A DNA stretch of 64,000 nucleotides, taken from contig NZ_JADKYB010000002.1 in NCBI RefSeq assembly GCF_016918855.1, positions 528,249-592,248 on the forward strand. The letters are read 5' to 3'. This document shows, one piece after another, positions 28,528-37,383 of the stretch. Each line of letters begins with the position of its first letter. The first letter of the stretch is position 1. The stretch comes from Actinacidiphila acididurans (lineage in GTDB: Bacteria > Actinomycetota > Actinomycetes > Streptomycetales > Streptomycetaceae). A model generated the notes under the pieces. That model had not been told where the DNA came from and searched no databases. It was given only the letters and a program-made list of their open reading frames with translations. The position numbers and the translations under genes were made by a program.

Positions 28528-29729
28528 GGTGTCTCCGGAGTGGTGAGGAGGAGGTGGGCGGCGACCTGCCAGCCGCCGCCGGGGCGCGGGCCCGCGGTCA
28601 GCCGGCCGCCGTAGGCCGCGGCGCGCTCGCGCATGCCGGGCAGGCCGTGGCCGGTGGAGCGGGCCGGTGCCTGCGGCGGGATCGGCGCCCCGGCCCCGTC
28701 GTCGGTCACGGTGACCTCGACCGCGTCGGGCGCGCAGGCCACCCGTACCTCGGCCCGGGCGCCCGCGGGGGCGTGCTTCAAGGTGTTGGTCAGCGCTTCC
28801 TGGACCAGCCGGTAGGCGGTGAGCTGGGCGGCGGCCGGTATCCCGGCGGTCTCGCCCGACACCTCCAGCCGGGTGGGCAGCCCGGCCGCCCGTACCTGCT
28901 CGGCCAGGGCGTCCAGTTGCGCGATGCCGGGCATCGGGTGCCGCATCGCGTCGGGCTCGTCGGCCCGCAGCACCCCCAGGAAGCGCCGCATGTCGGTGAT
29001 CGCCTGCCGCCCGGTGGCCGACACCTGCCGCATCGCCGCGGTGGCCCGTTCCGGGGCCCGCTCCTGGGCGAAGACCGCGCCGTCGGCGAGGGCGACCATC
29101 ACCGACAGGTTGTGGGTCACGATGTCGTGCATCTCGCGGGCGATCCGGGACCGTTCGCCCGCCACCGCCAACTGCGCCTGCTGGTCCCGCTCGCGCTCCA
29201 GCCGGACCGCACGCTCGCGCAGGAAGGCCAGTTGCGCGCGGCGGCCCTTCATGTTGGTGCCGATCACCGCGGCCGCGATCGCCATCGCCGACAGCGACAC
29301 GAAGGTCCCCAGGATCCGGTCCTCGTACGACCACCTCGCCGCGGCCAGCGCGATACCGCACTCCATCACCGCGAAGGCGATCATGGTGCCGCGCCGGTCC
29401 CGGTAGGCGGCCACCGTGTACAGGGCCACCAGCAGGGCGATGTCCGCCATCGTCCGGATGTCCAGCGCCCACTGCACCAGCGCCACGCCCGCCACGCAGC
29501 AGAACACCGCCAGCGGCGCCCGGCGGCGCCACACCAGCGGCAGCAGCATCGCGGTCTGCACGCTCAGCAGCGGCACCGGGTCGTCCCGGATCGCCAGCCG
29601 CCCGCCTGCCGTCAGCGCCACGAACAGCCCCGCGGCGAACAGCGCGTCCACCAGCGTCGGGGCGAGCCTGGTGCGCAGCACGCCCCGGACCGCGGCCGAC
29701 AGCCGCGGTCCGGGGGAGACAAGGGTCAT
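28524..29729 (-). CDS. sensor histidine kinase (HisKA_3 / DesK-type)
   Basis: 401 residues. The N-terminal half has four to six membrane helices with very short outside loops, suggesting the signal is in the membrane or relayed by the transporter. A coiled stretch (LRERAVRLERERDQQAQLA) leads to the dimerisation box REMHDIVTHNLSVM (phospho-acceptor His201). The ATPase domain shows QEALTNTLKHA (N box), DDGAG and GHGLPGMRERAAAYGG (G box). ATG29729 was chosen since the 20 extra upstream residues overlap the permease gene. It is coupled to the response regulator by a 4-base overlap. Confidence 0.92.
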   Translation of the reverse strand: MTLVSPGPRLSAAVRGVLRTRLAPTLVDALFAAGLFVALTAGGRLAIRDDPVPLLSVQTAMLLPLVWRRRAPLAVFCCVAGVALVQWALDIRTMADIALLVALYTVAAYRDRRGTMIAFAVMECGIALAAARWSYEDRILGTFVSLSAMAIAAAVIGTNMKGRRAQLAFLRERAVRLERERDQQAQLAVAGERSRIAREMHDIVTHNLSVMVALADGAVFAQERAPERATAAMRQVSATGRQAITDMRRFLGVLRADEPDAMRHPMPGIAQLDALAEQVRAAGLPTRLEVSGETAGIPAAAQLTAYRLVQEALTNTLKHAPAGARAEVRVACAPDAVEVTVTDDGAGAPIPPQAPARSTGHGLPGMRERAAAYGGRLTAGPRPGGGWQVAAHLLLTTPETP

Positions 29730-29754
29730 CGCCCGTGTCCGGGTGCCTGCCCGC

Positions 29755-30588
29755 TCACGCGTCGCGCCGCTTGAGCAGGTACGCCGCACCCGCCAGCGCG
29801 ACCAGCCCGTACAGGAGGAACACCGTGAAACCCGTCCACGGGGACAGCGTATGGGCCTGGTGGTGCAGGGTGACCAGGGACTGTCCGGCGTTGCTGGGCA
29901 GCCACTGGTTGACGTGGTTCGCCCACGAGGACGGCAGCGCCTCGAAGAGCACCGGCACCACCAGCAGCAGGCCGAAGACGGTGGCGATGCCGCCCGCGGT
30001 GTTGCGGATCAGCGCGCCGATCGCCACCCCGAGCAGGCCGACCACGGTCAGGTACAGGCCCGCGCCGAACACCACCCGGGCCACCCCGGGCGCGCTCAGC
30101 GAGGTGCCGATGTGCTTGGACGACAGGATCCCCTGGCCCAGCAGGAACGCGATCAGCGAGCCCACCGTGGCGACCACCCACACCACGGCCGCGTACAGCC
30201 CGGCCTTGGCCCACAGCACCGGCAGCCGGGTCGGCACGGCGGCCAGCGTGGCGCGGATCATCCCGGTCGCGTACTCCCCGGTGATCATGAGCACCCCGAG
30301 GACGCCGATGGCGAGCTGCGCCAGGAAGTAGCCGCGCAGGCTGGTCAGGGTCGGCTCGAAGTCCGCGCGCTCGTGCGGGTTGAAGCTCGCCCAGCGGCTG
30401 GCGGTGAACGTGCAGAACAGCGCGCCCAGTCCGATCAGCGCGATGAGCGCCGCCGCCAGCGTCCAGAACGTGGACCGTAGCGTGCGCATCTTGATCCACT
30501 CCGAGCGCAGCACCCGGGCCTGGGTGACCTGACCGCGCGGTGCGGCCGGAGCCGTGCTCGTCACGGGTTCCGCGGTGATCGTGCTCAT
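29755..30588 (-). CDS. ABC-2 type transporter permease
   Basis: 277-residue membrane subunit with about six hydrophobic helices, the first after RSEWIKMRTLRSTFW, a segment typical of actinobacterial ABC-2 permeases. GEYATGMIRATLAAVP is the conserved cytoplasmic loop motif. Works with the ATPase encoded just upstream; the start overlaps its stop (ATGA). The substrate is unknown; peptide or drug export linked to self-protection is typical of such operons. Confidence 0.92.
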   Translation of the reverse strand: MSTITAEPVTSTAPAAPRGQVTQARVLRSEWIKMRTLRSTFWTLAAALIALIGLGALFCTFTASRWASFNPHERADFEPTLTSLRGYFLAQLAIGVLGVLMITGEYATGMIRATLAAVPTRLPVLWAKAGLYAAVVWVVATVGSLIAFLLGQGILSSKHIGTSLSAPGVARVVFGAGLYLTVVGLLGVAIGALIRNTAGGIATVFGLLLVVPVLFEALPSSWANHVNQWLPSNAGQSLVTLHHQAHTLSPWTGFTVFLLYGLVALAGAAYLLKRRDA

Positions 30589-31526
30589 GCTGCCTGTCCT
30601 TCCTTCGCCAGGGCCGGCTCGCGCGCGGGGGCCTGGAACTCCACCGCGTCCCGGGTCAGTTCCATGAACGCCTCCTCCAGCGAGGCGAGCTGCGGGGTGA
30701 GTTCGGCCAGCGCGATGCCGGCGTCGGCGGCGATCCGGCCGATCCGGTCACTGGTCAGGCCGGACACCTCCAGCACCGACCGCTCCGCCGAGGCCACGCT
30801 CACGTCCGGCCCGGCCAGCAGCGTCCGCAGCCGGTCCGCCTCCTCGGTGCGCACCCGCACCGACCCGCCCGCCGCGCCACGTACGAACTCCGCCACCGAG
30901 GTGTCGGCGATCAGCCGCCCCCGCCCGATCACGATCAGGTGCTCGGCGGTCAGCGACATCTCCGACATCAGGTGCGAGGACAGCAGCACGGTACGGCCCT
31001 GCGCCGCCAGGTCCTTGAGCAGGTTGCGGATCCACAGGATGCCCTCGGGGTCCAGGCCGTTGACCGGCTCGTCCAGCACGAGGGTGGCCGGGTCGCCGAG
31101 CAGGGCGCTGGCGATGCCCAGCCGCTGGCCCATGCCCAGCGAGAAGCCCCCGACCCGCTTGCGGGCCGCCTCGCGCAGGCCCACGATCTCGATCACCTCG
31201 TCCACCCGGCGCTGCGGTATGCCGGTGGTGGCGGCCAGCGCCAGCAGGTGGTTGTACGCGGTGCGGCCGGTGTGGATGGCGCGGGCCTCCAGCATCGCCC
31301 CCACCTCGTGCAGCGGCGCTCGGTGCCGGGCGTACGCCTTTCCGTTCACGGTGACGCTGCCGGAGGTCGGGGCGTCCAGGCCCAGGATCATCCGCATCGT
31401 GGTGGACTTCCCGGCGCCGTTCGGGCCGAGGAAGCCGGTCACCACGCCGGGCCGGACGGTGAAACTCAGGTCGGTGACGGCGGCGCGCTCGCCGTAGCGC
31501 TTGCTCAGGGCATGGGCTTCGATCAT
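30585..31526 (-). CDS. ABC transporter ATP-binding protein
   Basis: 313-residue ATPase. Walker A GPNGAGKSTT, signature loop FSLGMGQRLG, Walker B TLVLDEPVNGLDPEG and switch His in LLSSHLMSEM are all intact. The last ~100 residues form the extra C-terminal domain seen in bacitracin-export-type (BcrA-like) ATPases. First gene of the four-gene operon. GAGGAC lies before the ATG; the much longer upstream open frame is non-coding. Confidence 0.94.
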   Translation of the reverse strand: MIEAHALSKRYGERAAVTDLSFTVRPGVVTGFLGPNGAGKSTTMRMILGLDAPTSGSVTVNGKAYARHRAPLHEVGAMLEARAIHTGRTAYNHLLALAATTGIPQRRVDEVIEIVGLREAARKRVGGFSLGMGQRLGIASALLGDPATLVLDEPVNGLDPEGILWIRNLLKDLAAQGRTVLLSSHLMSEMSLTAEHLIVIGRGRLIADTSVAEFVRGAAGGSVRVRTEEADRLRTLLAGPDVSVASAERSVLEVSGLTSDRIGRIAADAGIALAELTPQLASLEEAFMELTRDAVEFQAPAREPALAKEGQAA

Positions 31527-31650
31527 GGGACGGTCCTCGTGGGGATAGTGCGGGGTGTGAACTCCATCCTCGAATCCCGAACCGCCCCGCGGCGACGGTC
31601 CACGGGGGGATTCCGTGTCCGCGGCCCTGCACCCAGGGGCGGACGCGGCA

Positions 31651-31666
31651 TACGACCGGTGTCGTA
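31651..31666. promoter_or_regulatory. palindrome upstream of the ABC/two-component operon
   Basis: TACGAC-CGGT-GTCGTA, a perfect 6-bp dyad about 125 bases before the ABC ATPase start. A candidate binding site for the encoded response regulator, by position only. Confidence 0.35.
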
Positions 31667-31688
31667 CGGGTCGCCCGAACAGGTGAAA

Positions 31689-31721
31689 GGCCGCCCTCGC
31701 GCGGCGGGCGCGGGGACGGCC
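31689..31721 (-). terminator. terminator of the EspI-like gene
   Basis: Arms 31689-31702 and 31708-31721 pair at 13 of 14 positions, including one G-T, around a 5-base loop. On the minus strand the stem is followed by TTT. It lies 24 bases past the stop of the EspI-like gene. Confidence 0.75.
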
Positions 31722-31744
31722 TGTCATCCGTTGGGGCAAGCGCC

Positions 31745-34621
31745 TCAACTCTGCGCGGGCGGGGGCGGCGGGTAGCCGTAACCGGGTTGCGGGTCCTGCC
31801 CGGACGGGTCCTGCGGCTGCTGCGGGCCGGGCGGCGGGACCGGCGATTGACCGGCGGGGGCCTGCGGCGGCTGCTGCGGCCAGCCCTGCTGCGCCTGGGG
31901 CGCCTGCGGCTGCGAGGACTGCGGCTGGAACTGCTGCGGGGCCGTGCCCGGCTGGGGCTGCCCGTACGGCTGCTGGGCCTGCGGGGGAGTGCCGTACGGG
32001 CCGGGCGGGACCTGGCCGGGCTGGCCGTACGGACCCGGCTGGGCGGGCGGCTGGCCGTATCCGGGCTGCCCCTGCGGCGGGTAGCCCGGCGCGGGCTGCT
32101 GCTGCGGGTAGCCGGCCGGCGCGCCCCCGTACGGCCCCGGCGCCTGGTACTGGCCCGGCATCGGCGGCGGCTGCATCGGCGGCTGGCTGCCGCCGTCCCC
32201 GGTCCACAGCCCCTGCGCCTGCTGCGCCCGTACGAAGTCCTCGGCGACCATCGCGGACAGGTTGAAGTACGCCTCGCGCGTCCTGGGCCGCATCATGTCC
32301 AGGTCCACCTCGGCGCCGGCCGCCAGGTGCTCGTCGAACGGCACGACCTGCACGCCCCGGCAGCGGGTCCGGAAGTGCGCGACGATGTCCTCGACCTTGA
32401 TCATCTTGCCGGTCTCGCGGACCCCGGAGATCACCGTGATGCTGCGCGAGACCAGTTCGGCGTAGCCGTGCGCGGACAGCCAGTCCAAGGTGGTGCTCGC
32501 GCTGGACGCGCCGTCCACCGACGGCGTCGAGACGATGATCAGCTGATCGGCCAGGTCCAGCACGCCACGCATGGCGCTGTACAGCAGACCGGTGCCGGAG
32601 TCGGTGAGGATCACCGGGTACTGACGGCCCAGCACGTCGATGGCCCGCCGGTAGTCCTCGTCGTTGAACGTGGTCGACACCGCAGGGTCCACGTCGTTGG
32701 CGATGATCTCCAGGCCCGACGGCGCCTGCGAGGTGAACCGCCGGATGTCCATGTAGCTGTTCAGGTACGGGATGGCCTGCACCAGGTCGCGGATGGTCGC
32801 GCCGGTCTCCCGGCGCACCCGGCGGCCCAGGGTGCCCGCGTCCGGGTTCGCGTCGATCGCCAGGATCTTGTCCTGCCGCTCGCTGGCCAGGGTGGCGCCC
32901 AGCGCGGTGGTCGTCGTGGTCTTGCCGACGCCGCCCTTCAGGCTGATCACCGCGATGCGGTAGCAGGACAGCACCGGGGTGCGGATCAGCTCCAGCTTGC
33001 GCTGCCGCTCCGCCTCTTCCTTCTTGGCGCCGAACTTGAACCGGCTCGGCTGCGCGTTGGCGCCCGGCCGTTTCGGCTTGGGCTGATTGCGCAGCAGCCG
33101 GTCCGAACTCAGCTCCACCGCCGCGGTGTAGCCGAGCGGCGCCCCGCCCTGCGCGGTGGGCTGCCGCTGGTCGGGCGTGACGGACGGCCAGCCGCCGGCC
33201 GCCCGCGGGTCGACGGGGGCGCCGTAGCCCTGCTGGGGCTGGGGGGTCTGCGGGTCGGGCAGCGGGACCGGCTGGCCGGGGTGACCTGACGGGCCGTCCG
33301 CCGGCGGGCCCGGGACGCCGGGGTGGGCCGGGGGAACCGGCTGGCCGGGCTGTCCCGGGTGGGCGGGCGGCGCCGGCGGGGCGGGGTGCGGGAAGCCGTA
33401 ACCGCCCTGCGCGGGCAGCGGCGGCAGCGGACCGGCCTCGGGCTGCGGTGCGCCCTGCTGCGGGAAGCCGTAACCGCCTTGGTCAGCCGGTGCGGGCGGC
33501 TGTGGTGCGGGCGGCGGGGGTACGGGCTGCTGGGCCGCCGGGCCCGGCGCGGGGGCCGGCGGCTGCGGGGGTACGGCGTCGGGCCCGGCGAACTGCTGCG
33601 GGAAGGCGGGCTGCGGGGCCGGGGGTTGGGGCGCGCCGGCCTGCGGGAAGCCGTAACCGCCTTGTGCGGGCAGGGTGTCGGCGGGCTGCGGGGCCCGGGC
33701 GGGCGGGTAGCCGTAACCGGTCTGTGGCGCAGGTGCGTCGGCGGGCTGCGGGTCGGGGGCGACCGGATAGCCGTAACCGCCCTGTGCGGGAGGAGCGCCG
33801 GCGGGCTCCGTGTTCGGCGCGGGCGGGAAGCCGTAACCCCCTTGTACGGGCGGGGCGTCGGCCGGCTGCGGCTGCTCGGGCGGCCGGGGGCCTTCCGGTT
33901 CCGGGGCGGCCAGCGGGAAGCCGGAGCTGCCGGAGGCGAACGCCGTGTCCTCGGCCGGGGTGTCCTGGACCCGCTGGTAGGAGGGCGGCAGCGGCGGCAT
34001 CGCGCTCTGCGGGGGCGCGGGCGTCCACGGGCCGGGGGAGTCCGACGGGGGCACCGGCGGGTTCCAGCGCTCGGGGCTGTCGGCGGGTTCGGATTCCCGC
34101 GGGCTGTCCGTACGCTCCGGTTCCGGGGCGCCGTATCCGCTGTCGGCCGGCTCGTCCGGCGTGCGCTCGGGCAGCTTCTCGCCGGCCCGCGCCTCGATCT
34201 CGCGCCGCATCGCCTCCGCGGTGAACCGCATCGTGGCCGCGTCCATCCGGGCCGGCGGCTCGGGCGGCTCCTCGGCGACCGGTTCGGGCGCGGGCGCGGG
34301 CGGCGGGGTGTGCCGGGGCTCGGGCATCCGGGCGGGCGGCACCTGCGCGGGCGGAACGGGGGCCGGGGGCACCGGATTCGGCGGCACCGGAGCGGAGGAG
34401 AACGGAGTCGGCGGGGCGGGCGCAGGTGGGGCAGGGGCCGGCGGCGCGGGCTGCTCGTTCCGGGCCGGCGCACCGGACGAGCCGGTGGACCCGCTGCTGC
34501 CGCCGGTGTACCAGGCGGGCGGGGTGTAGTCGATGGTGAACTCACCCGTGTGATCGACGACGGATCGATCTTCGTCGGACGCCGCCCCGCCCGCGCCCAT
34601 GTCGTCCCGGTCGTTGGTCAC
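31745..34621 (-). CDS. EspI-like MinD/ParA-family ATPase of the ESX locus
   Basis: 958 residues. The first ~540 are disordered Pro/Gly/Ala-rich sequence with six GYGFP/GYGYP words at roughly 20-50 residue spacing. A ParA/MinD-type ATPase of about 270 residues follows, with deviant Walker [10 protein letters not shown] (Lys562, Lys567), [15 protein letters not shown] and VILTDSGTG. The C-terminus is a second Gln/Pro/Gly/Tyr-rich tail. This layout matches EspI of mycobacterial ESX-1, which modulates secretion. AGGAGG at 34628-34633 selects the GTG at 34621. It is the distal gene of the left, minus-strand ESX arm and has its own terminator. Confidence 0.85.
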   Translation of the reverse strand: MTNDRDDMGAGGAASDEDRSVVDHTGEFTIDYTPPAWYTGGSSGSTGSSGAPARNEQPAPPAPAPPAPAPPTPFSSAPVPPNPVPPAPVPPAQVPPARMPEPRHTPPPAPAPEPVAEEPPEPPARMDAATMRFTAEAMRREIEARAGEKLPERTPDEPADSGYGAPEPERTDSPRESEPADSPERWNPPVPPSDSPGPWTPAPPQSAMPPLPPSYQRVQDTPAEDTAFASGSSGFPLAAPEPEGPRPPEQPQPADAPPVQGGYGFPPAPNTEPAGAPPAQGGYGYPVAPDPQPADAPAPQTGYGYPPARAPQPADTLPAQGGYGFPQAGAPQPPAPQPAFPQQFAGPDAVPPQPPAPAPGPAAQQPVPPPPAPQPPAPADQGGYGFPQQGAPQPEAGPLPPLPAQGGYGFPHPAPPAPPAHPGQPGQPVPPAHPGVPGPPADGPSGHPGQPVPLPDPQTPQPQQGYGAPVDPRAAGGWPSVTPDQRQPTAQGGAPLGYTAAVELSSDRLLRNQPKPKRPGANAQPSRFKFGAKKEEAERQRKLELIRTPVLSCYRIAVISLKGGVGKTTTTTALGATLASERQDKILAIDANPDAGTLGRRVRRETGATIRDLVQAIPYLNSYMDIRRFTSQAPSGLEIIANDVDPAVSTTFNDEDYRRAIDVLGRQYPVILTDSGTGLLYSAMRGVLDLADQLIIVSTPSVDGASSASTTLDWLSAHGYAELVSRSITVISGVRETGKMIKVEDIVAHFRTRCRGVQVVPFDEHLAAGAEVDLDMMRPRTREAYFNLSAMVAEDFVRAQQAQGLWTGDGGSQPPMQPPPMPGQYQAPGPYGGAPAGYPQQQPAPGYPPQGQPGYGQPPAQPGPYGQPGQVPPGPYGTPPQAQQPYGQPQPGTAPQQFQPQSSQPQAPQAQQGWPQQPPQAPAGQSPVPPPGPQQPQDPSGQDPQPGYGYPPPPPAQS

Positions 34622-34950
34622 CGCATTGCCTCCTGAAGTACGGACCCGCTCACGAACGGCGAACGCACACAGGGAAGGGTCCGGCACATGTCCCGTTCCA
34701 TCCCCTTGCTCCCTTCCCGGTGCGGTGGTGGTCAACCCGCCCACGCGGGGCGCCGCTCAGGACGACAGCCTAAGTGACGCCGCCCCGCCCCGGGCAGGTC
34801 CGCCCCCGGTCCACGCAGGGTCCCGGCCCCGTATCCGCACCCGTATCGGCACTCGTATCCGCACTCGGAAACGGCGCCGCGCCGGCGGACCCGCACGGCA
34901 CCGGCCCGTACCCGGAGTCGGCCTCGAACCACCGTTGCCGCAGGAGCCGT
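34622..34950. other. 329-bp intergenic region upstream of the EspI-like gene
   Basis: Holds the ribosome site AGGAGG (34628-34633), a 12-bp tandem repeat array (34829-34864) and no recognisable small gene. A promoter for the EspI-like gene on the minus strand is expected here; none could be assigned with confidence. Confidence 0.5.
34829..34864. repeat. three 12-bp tandem repeats
   Basis: CCGTATCCGCAC, CCGTATCGGCAC and TCGTATCCGCAC in a row, between the stop of the conserved ESX-locus protein and the EspI-like gene. Confidence 0.8.
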
Positions 34951-35802
34951 TCAGTCCACCCGGCGGGCCGTCCCGAGCAGCCCGGACTCCGCGTCCGTGG
35001 GCTCGGTCATGACGAACTGCCGGTGCCGCCGAGTGCACCACAGGGTGATCGAGTCGTCCAGGGTCGGCAGCACCGCCAGGTCCGCGGCCGGCACCGCGAG
35101 GATCCGGCCCACCACCTCGGCCTCCTGCGGCGACACCCGCTGGACGCCCACCAGTTCCGCGTTCTGCAGCAGCCGCGGCGCGTTCGGGCCCAGATACTGC
35201 AGCAGCGTGAGCACCGACTGCCAGGGCGCGGCCGTCACCCGACCGCGCGGCGGCTGCGCCCCGCAGTCCCGCACGATCAGCACCGGACCCGCCACCGAGG
35301 CGCCCTGCGGCGGCACTCGGCCCGGCTCGTGGATGGTGACCGCCTGCTGGCCGCCGCCCGCGGCCTGCGCCATGGCCGTCCACACCTGCGGCCGGGCGGT
35401 CTCGACCGCGACCCGGGCGCCCGTGGCGACCGTACGGAACGCGATCACCTGAGCCGCCCACAGGCCGCCGACCAGCACCATGTCGAAGGCGGCCGGCCGG
35501 TTGACGCCGAGCGTGACCGGCTGGCGGGCGGCGTCGACCCCTATCACCACGCCGTCGTCGCCGACCGGCAGCGACAGCGAGGCCAACTGCTCGCCGCCGT
35601 CCAGCACATGGCGGTCCCGGCGCGGGCCGCGCAGCCCGAACCCGGGCATCGCACGGCGGCTCGGCCGCGGCGCCGCGGCCGGGTCGGCCGGCCCGGGAAC
35701 GGCCGGGCCGTAACCACGGCCGCGCACTCCTGAACCGCCAGCCGGCCCGGACCGGCCGGCGGCGTGCCCCTGACCGGGGGCTGGCATCACGGGCCCGGAC
35801 AT
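34951..35802 (-). CDS. conserved ESX-locus protein of unknown function
   Basis: 283 residues. A Pro/Gly-rich start (1-60) precedes a beta-rich domain with DRHVLDGGEQLASLSLPVGDDGVVIGVD and VLIVRDCGAQPP. No membrane helix, signal peptide or catalytic motif was recognised. Its start shares one base with the eccE stop (TGATG), so it is translated with EccE. Co-location suggests an accessory role in the secretion system, which is an inference. Confidence 0.72.
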   Translation of the reverse strand: MSGPVMPAPGQGHAAGRSGPAGGSGVRGRGYGPAVPGPADPAAAPRPSRRAMPGFGLRGPRRDRHVLDGGEQLASLSLPVGDDGVVIGVDAARQPVTLGVNRPAAFDMVLVGGLWAAQVIAFRTVATGARVAVETARPQVWTAMAQAAGGGQQAVTIHEPGRVPPQGASVAGPVLIVRDCGAQPPRGRVTAAPWQSVLTLLQYLGPNAPRLLQNAELVGVQRVSPQEAEVVGRILAVPAADLAVLPTLDDSITLWCTRRHRQFVMTEPTDAESGLLGTARRVD

Positions 35803-37097
35803 CAGCGGGTACCTCCCAGGGGCAGCGTGGCCAGGACACCGGGCACCTGCTCGCGGTCCAGGCGCACCAGACCGGCCCGCACCCCGCGCGCCGCGCGCTG
35901 CAAGTTGCGGCGGGCCGCGACGAGTTCGTTCTCACTGCGGGCGGTCAGCCGGACGTGCCCGGTCAGCGCGGGCGCGCCGCCCGCCCCCCGGCTCACCGCC
36001 AGGCTGAAGGTGCTGGCCATCGCCGGCATCGAGGTCAGCAGCGCCACCAGGTTCGCCGACGGGGTCGCCCCCACGCCCAGCTTCGGCCACCGCGCCACCC
36101 AGTACGTGGTGTGCCAGCGGTCGTCGCAGCGCCAGGCGCGCGACGTCTCGGCGGTGCGCCGCGCGTCACCCGCCGCCCGCCCGGCCTGCGCCTGGGAGCT
36201 GGCCAGCGGGTTCGCCCCGGAGGACGTGGCCAGCGCAGCCGTCAGCTCCGCCTCGGACAGCACCTCCGCGTCGAAGCCCGCCCCGGCCAGCCGGCTCGCC
36301 AACTGGTCGGCGGCGCGCAGCAGTGCCCGCTGCGCACCGCCCAGCCCGCCGCCGCGCGCCCGTACCGCCTCCGGGCACAGTTCGGGGTCGAACTTCAGCG
36401 CCACCCAGGTCAGCCGGGTGGCCGGCGCGCCGGACTGGGCCTGCAACTGCGCGTACGAGCGGGCCGCGATCGACTGCTCCGGCAGATGCGGGGCCGGCGC
36501 CGGATGGGTGTGCTGCACGATCTGGGCGGACTCCAGCCGGATGTCGTCCACCTCCAGTACCCCGTACAGCGTTTCCAGCGGCAATGGACGCGCGGAACGG
36601 GCCGGCCGCAGCGGCTCGTCCCGCGCCTGCACCCGTACCACCGCGGTCAGGAAGGTGCCGTCGCCGACCATGCCGACGCCGCGGTCCTGCTTGCGGTCGG
36701 TATAGGCGTACGTGCGCAGCGCCGGATCGCACTCCACCACCGGCCCGAGGCTCGGCTCGATCTCGCCCAGCCGGCGCGGGTCCACCGCGGTGCGCTGCCG
36801 GCGGCGCAGGCCCATGATCGTCCGCAGCCACTCCACCACCGGCCGGCCGCGCCGCCGGACCACCGCCACCAGCACCAGCGCGAGCGCGACCACGGCGGCC
36901 GGCGCGATCATTCTGCGGCTGACCGCCCAGCCCACCAGCACCACCGCGGCGGCCACCTCGATCAGCACCACCTGGTGCAGCCACACCCCGCCGAGCCGGC
37001 CCGCCCGCGGCTGGACGTGCATCACCGCCGCGGCCTCCCGGCCACCGGCCGTCGCCACCGTGGGCCCCGCGCGCCGCCCGTCCCGCCTGCCGGACAT
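35802..37097 (-). CDS. eccE: type VII secretion protein EccE
   Basis: Membrane component at the rim of the ESX core complex. It has 431 residues. Two adjacent membrane helices near the N-terminus (VVLIEVAAAVVLVGWAV and MIAPAAVVALALVLVAVV) are followed by a cytosolic EccE domain (residues ~80-420) with a PLPLETLYGVLEVDDIRLES segment. The start could be ATG37097 (GGGGGA upstream) or GTG37121. Divergent from eccB with a shared 286-bp upstream region; first gene of the left arm. Confidence 0.82.
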   Translation of the reverse strand: MSGRRDGRRAGPTVATAGGREAAAVMHVQPRAGRLGGVWLHQVVLIEVAAAVVLVGWAVSRRMIAPAAVVALALVLVAVVRRRGRPVVEWLRTIMGLRRRQRTAVDPRRLGEIEPSLGPVVECDPALRTYAYTDRKQDRGVGMVGDGTFLTAVVRVQARDEPLRPARSARPLPLETLYGVLEVDDIRLESAQIVQHTHPAPAPHLPEQSIAARSYAQLQAQSGAPATRLTWVALKFDPELCPEAVRARGGGLGGAQRALLRAADQLASRLAGAGFDAEVLSEAELTAALATSSGANPLASSQAQAGRAAGDARRTAETSRAWRCDDRWHTTYWVARWPKLGVGATPSANLVALLTSMPAMASTFSLAVSRGAGGAPALTGHVRLTARSENELVAARRNLQRAARGVRAGLVRLDREQVPGVLATLPLGGTR

Positions 37098-37383
37098 CCC
37101 GGCCGTCCCCCGATTAGCCACCCGTTGTCCCTCGTCGTCCGTCGTTCCCGCCCGTCGCGCCGGGGCGCGCGGCGACATCCGTCCGCCGTCCCGGACCGCG
37201 ACCCGACCCGCGGCCGCCGGCACCGGTGATACAGCGTCAGAACCTTGACCCCGCGCCGAGAACGCGGACCCGCGTGCCCGCGCCCGCCGGGACGGTCCGC
37301 CGACCGTACCGCGGCACCCGCCGCGCGGCGCAACGGGCATAGTAGTGCGGCGTACCGACAACGTTCCGGGGGAGCAGCAGCGG

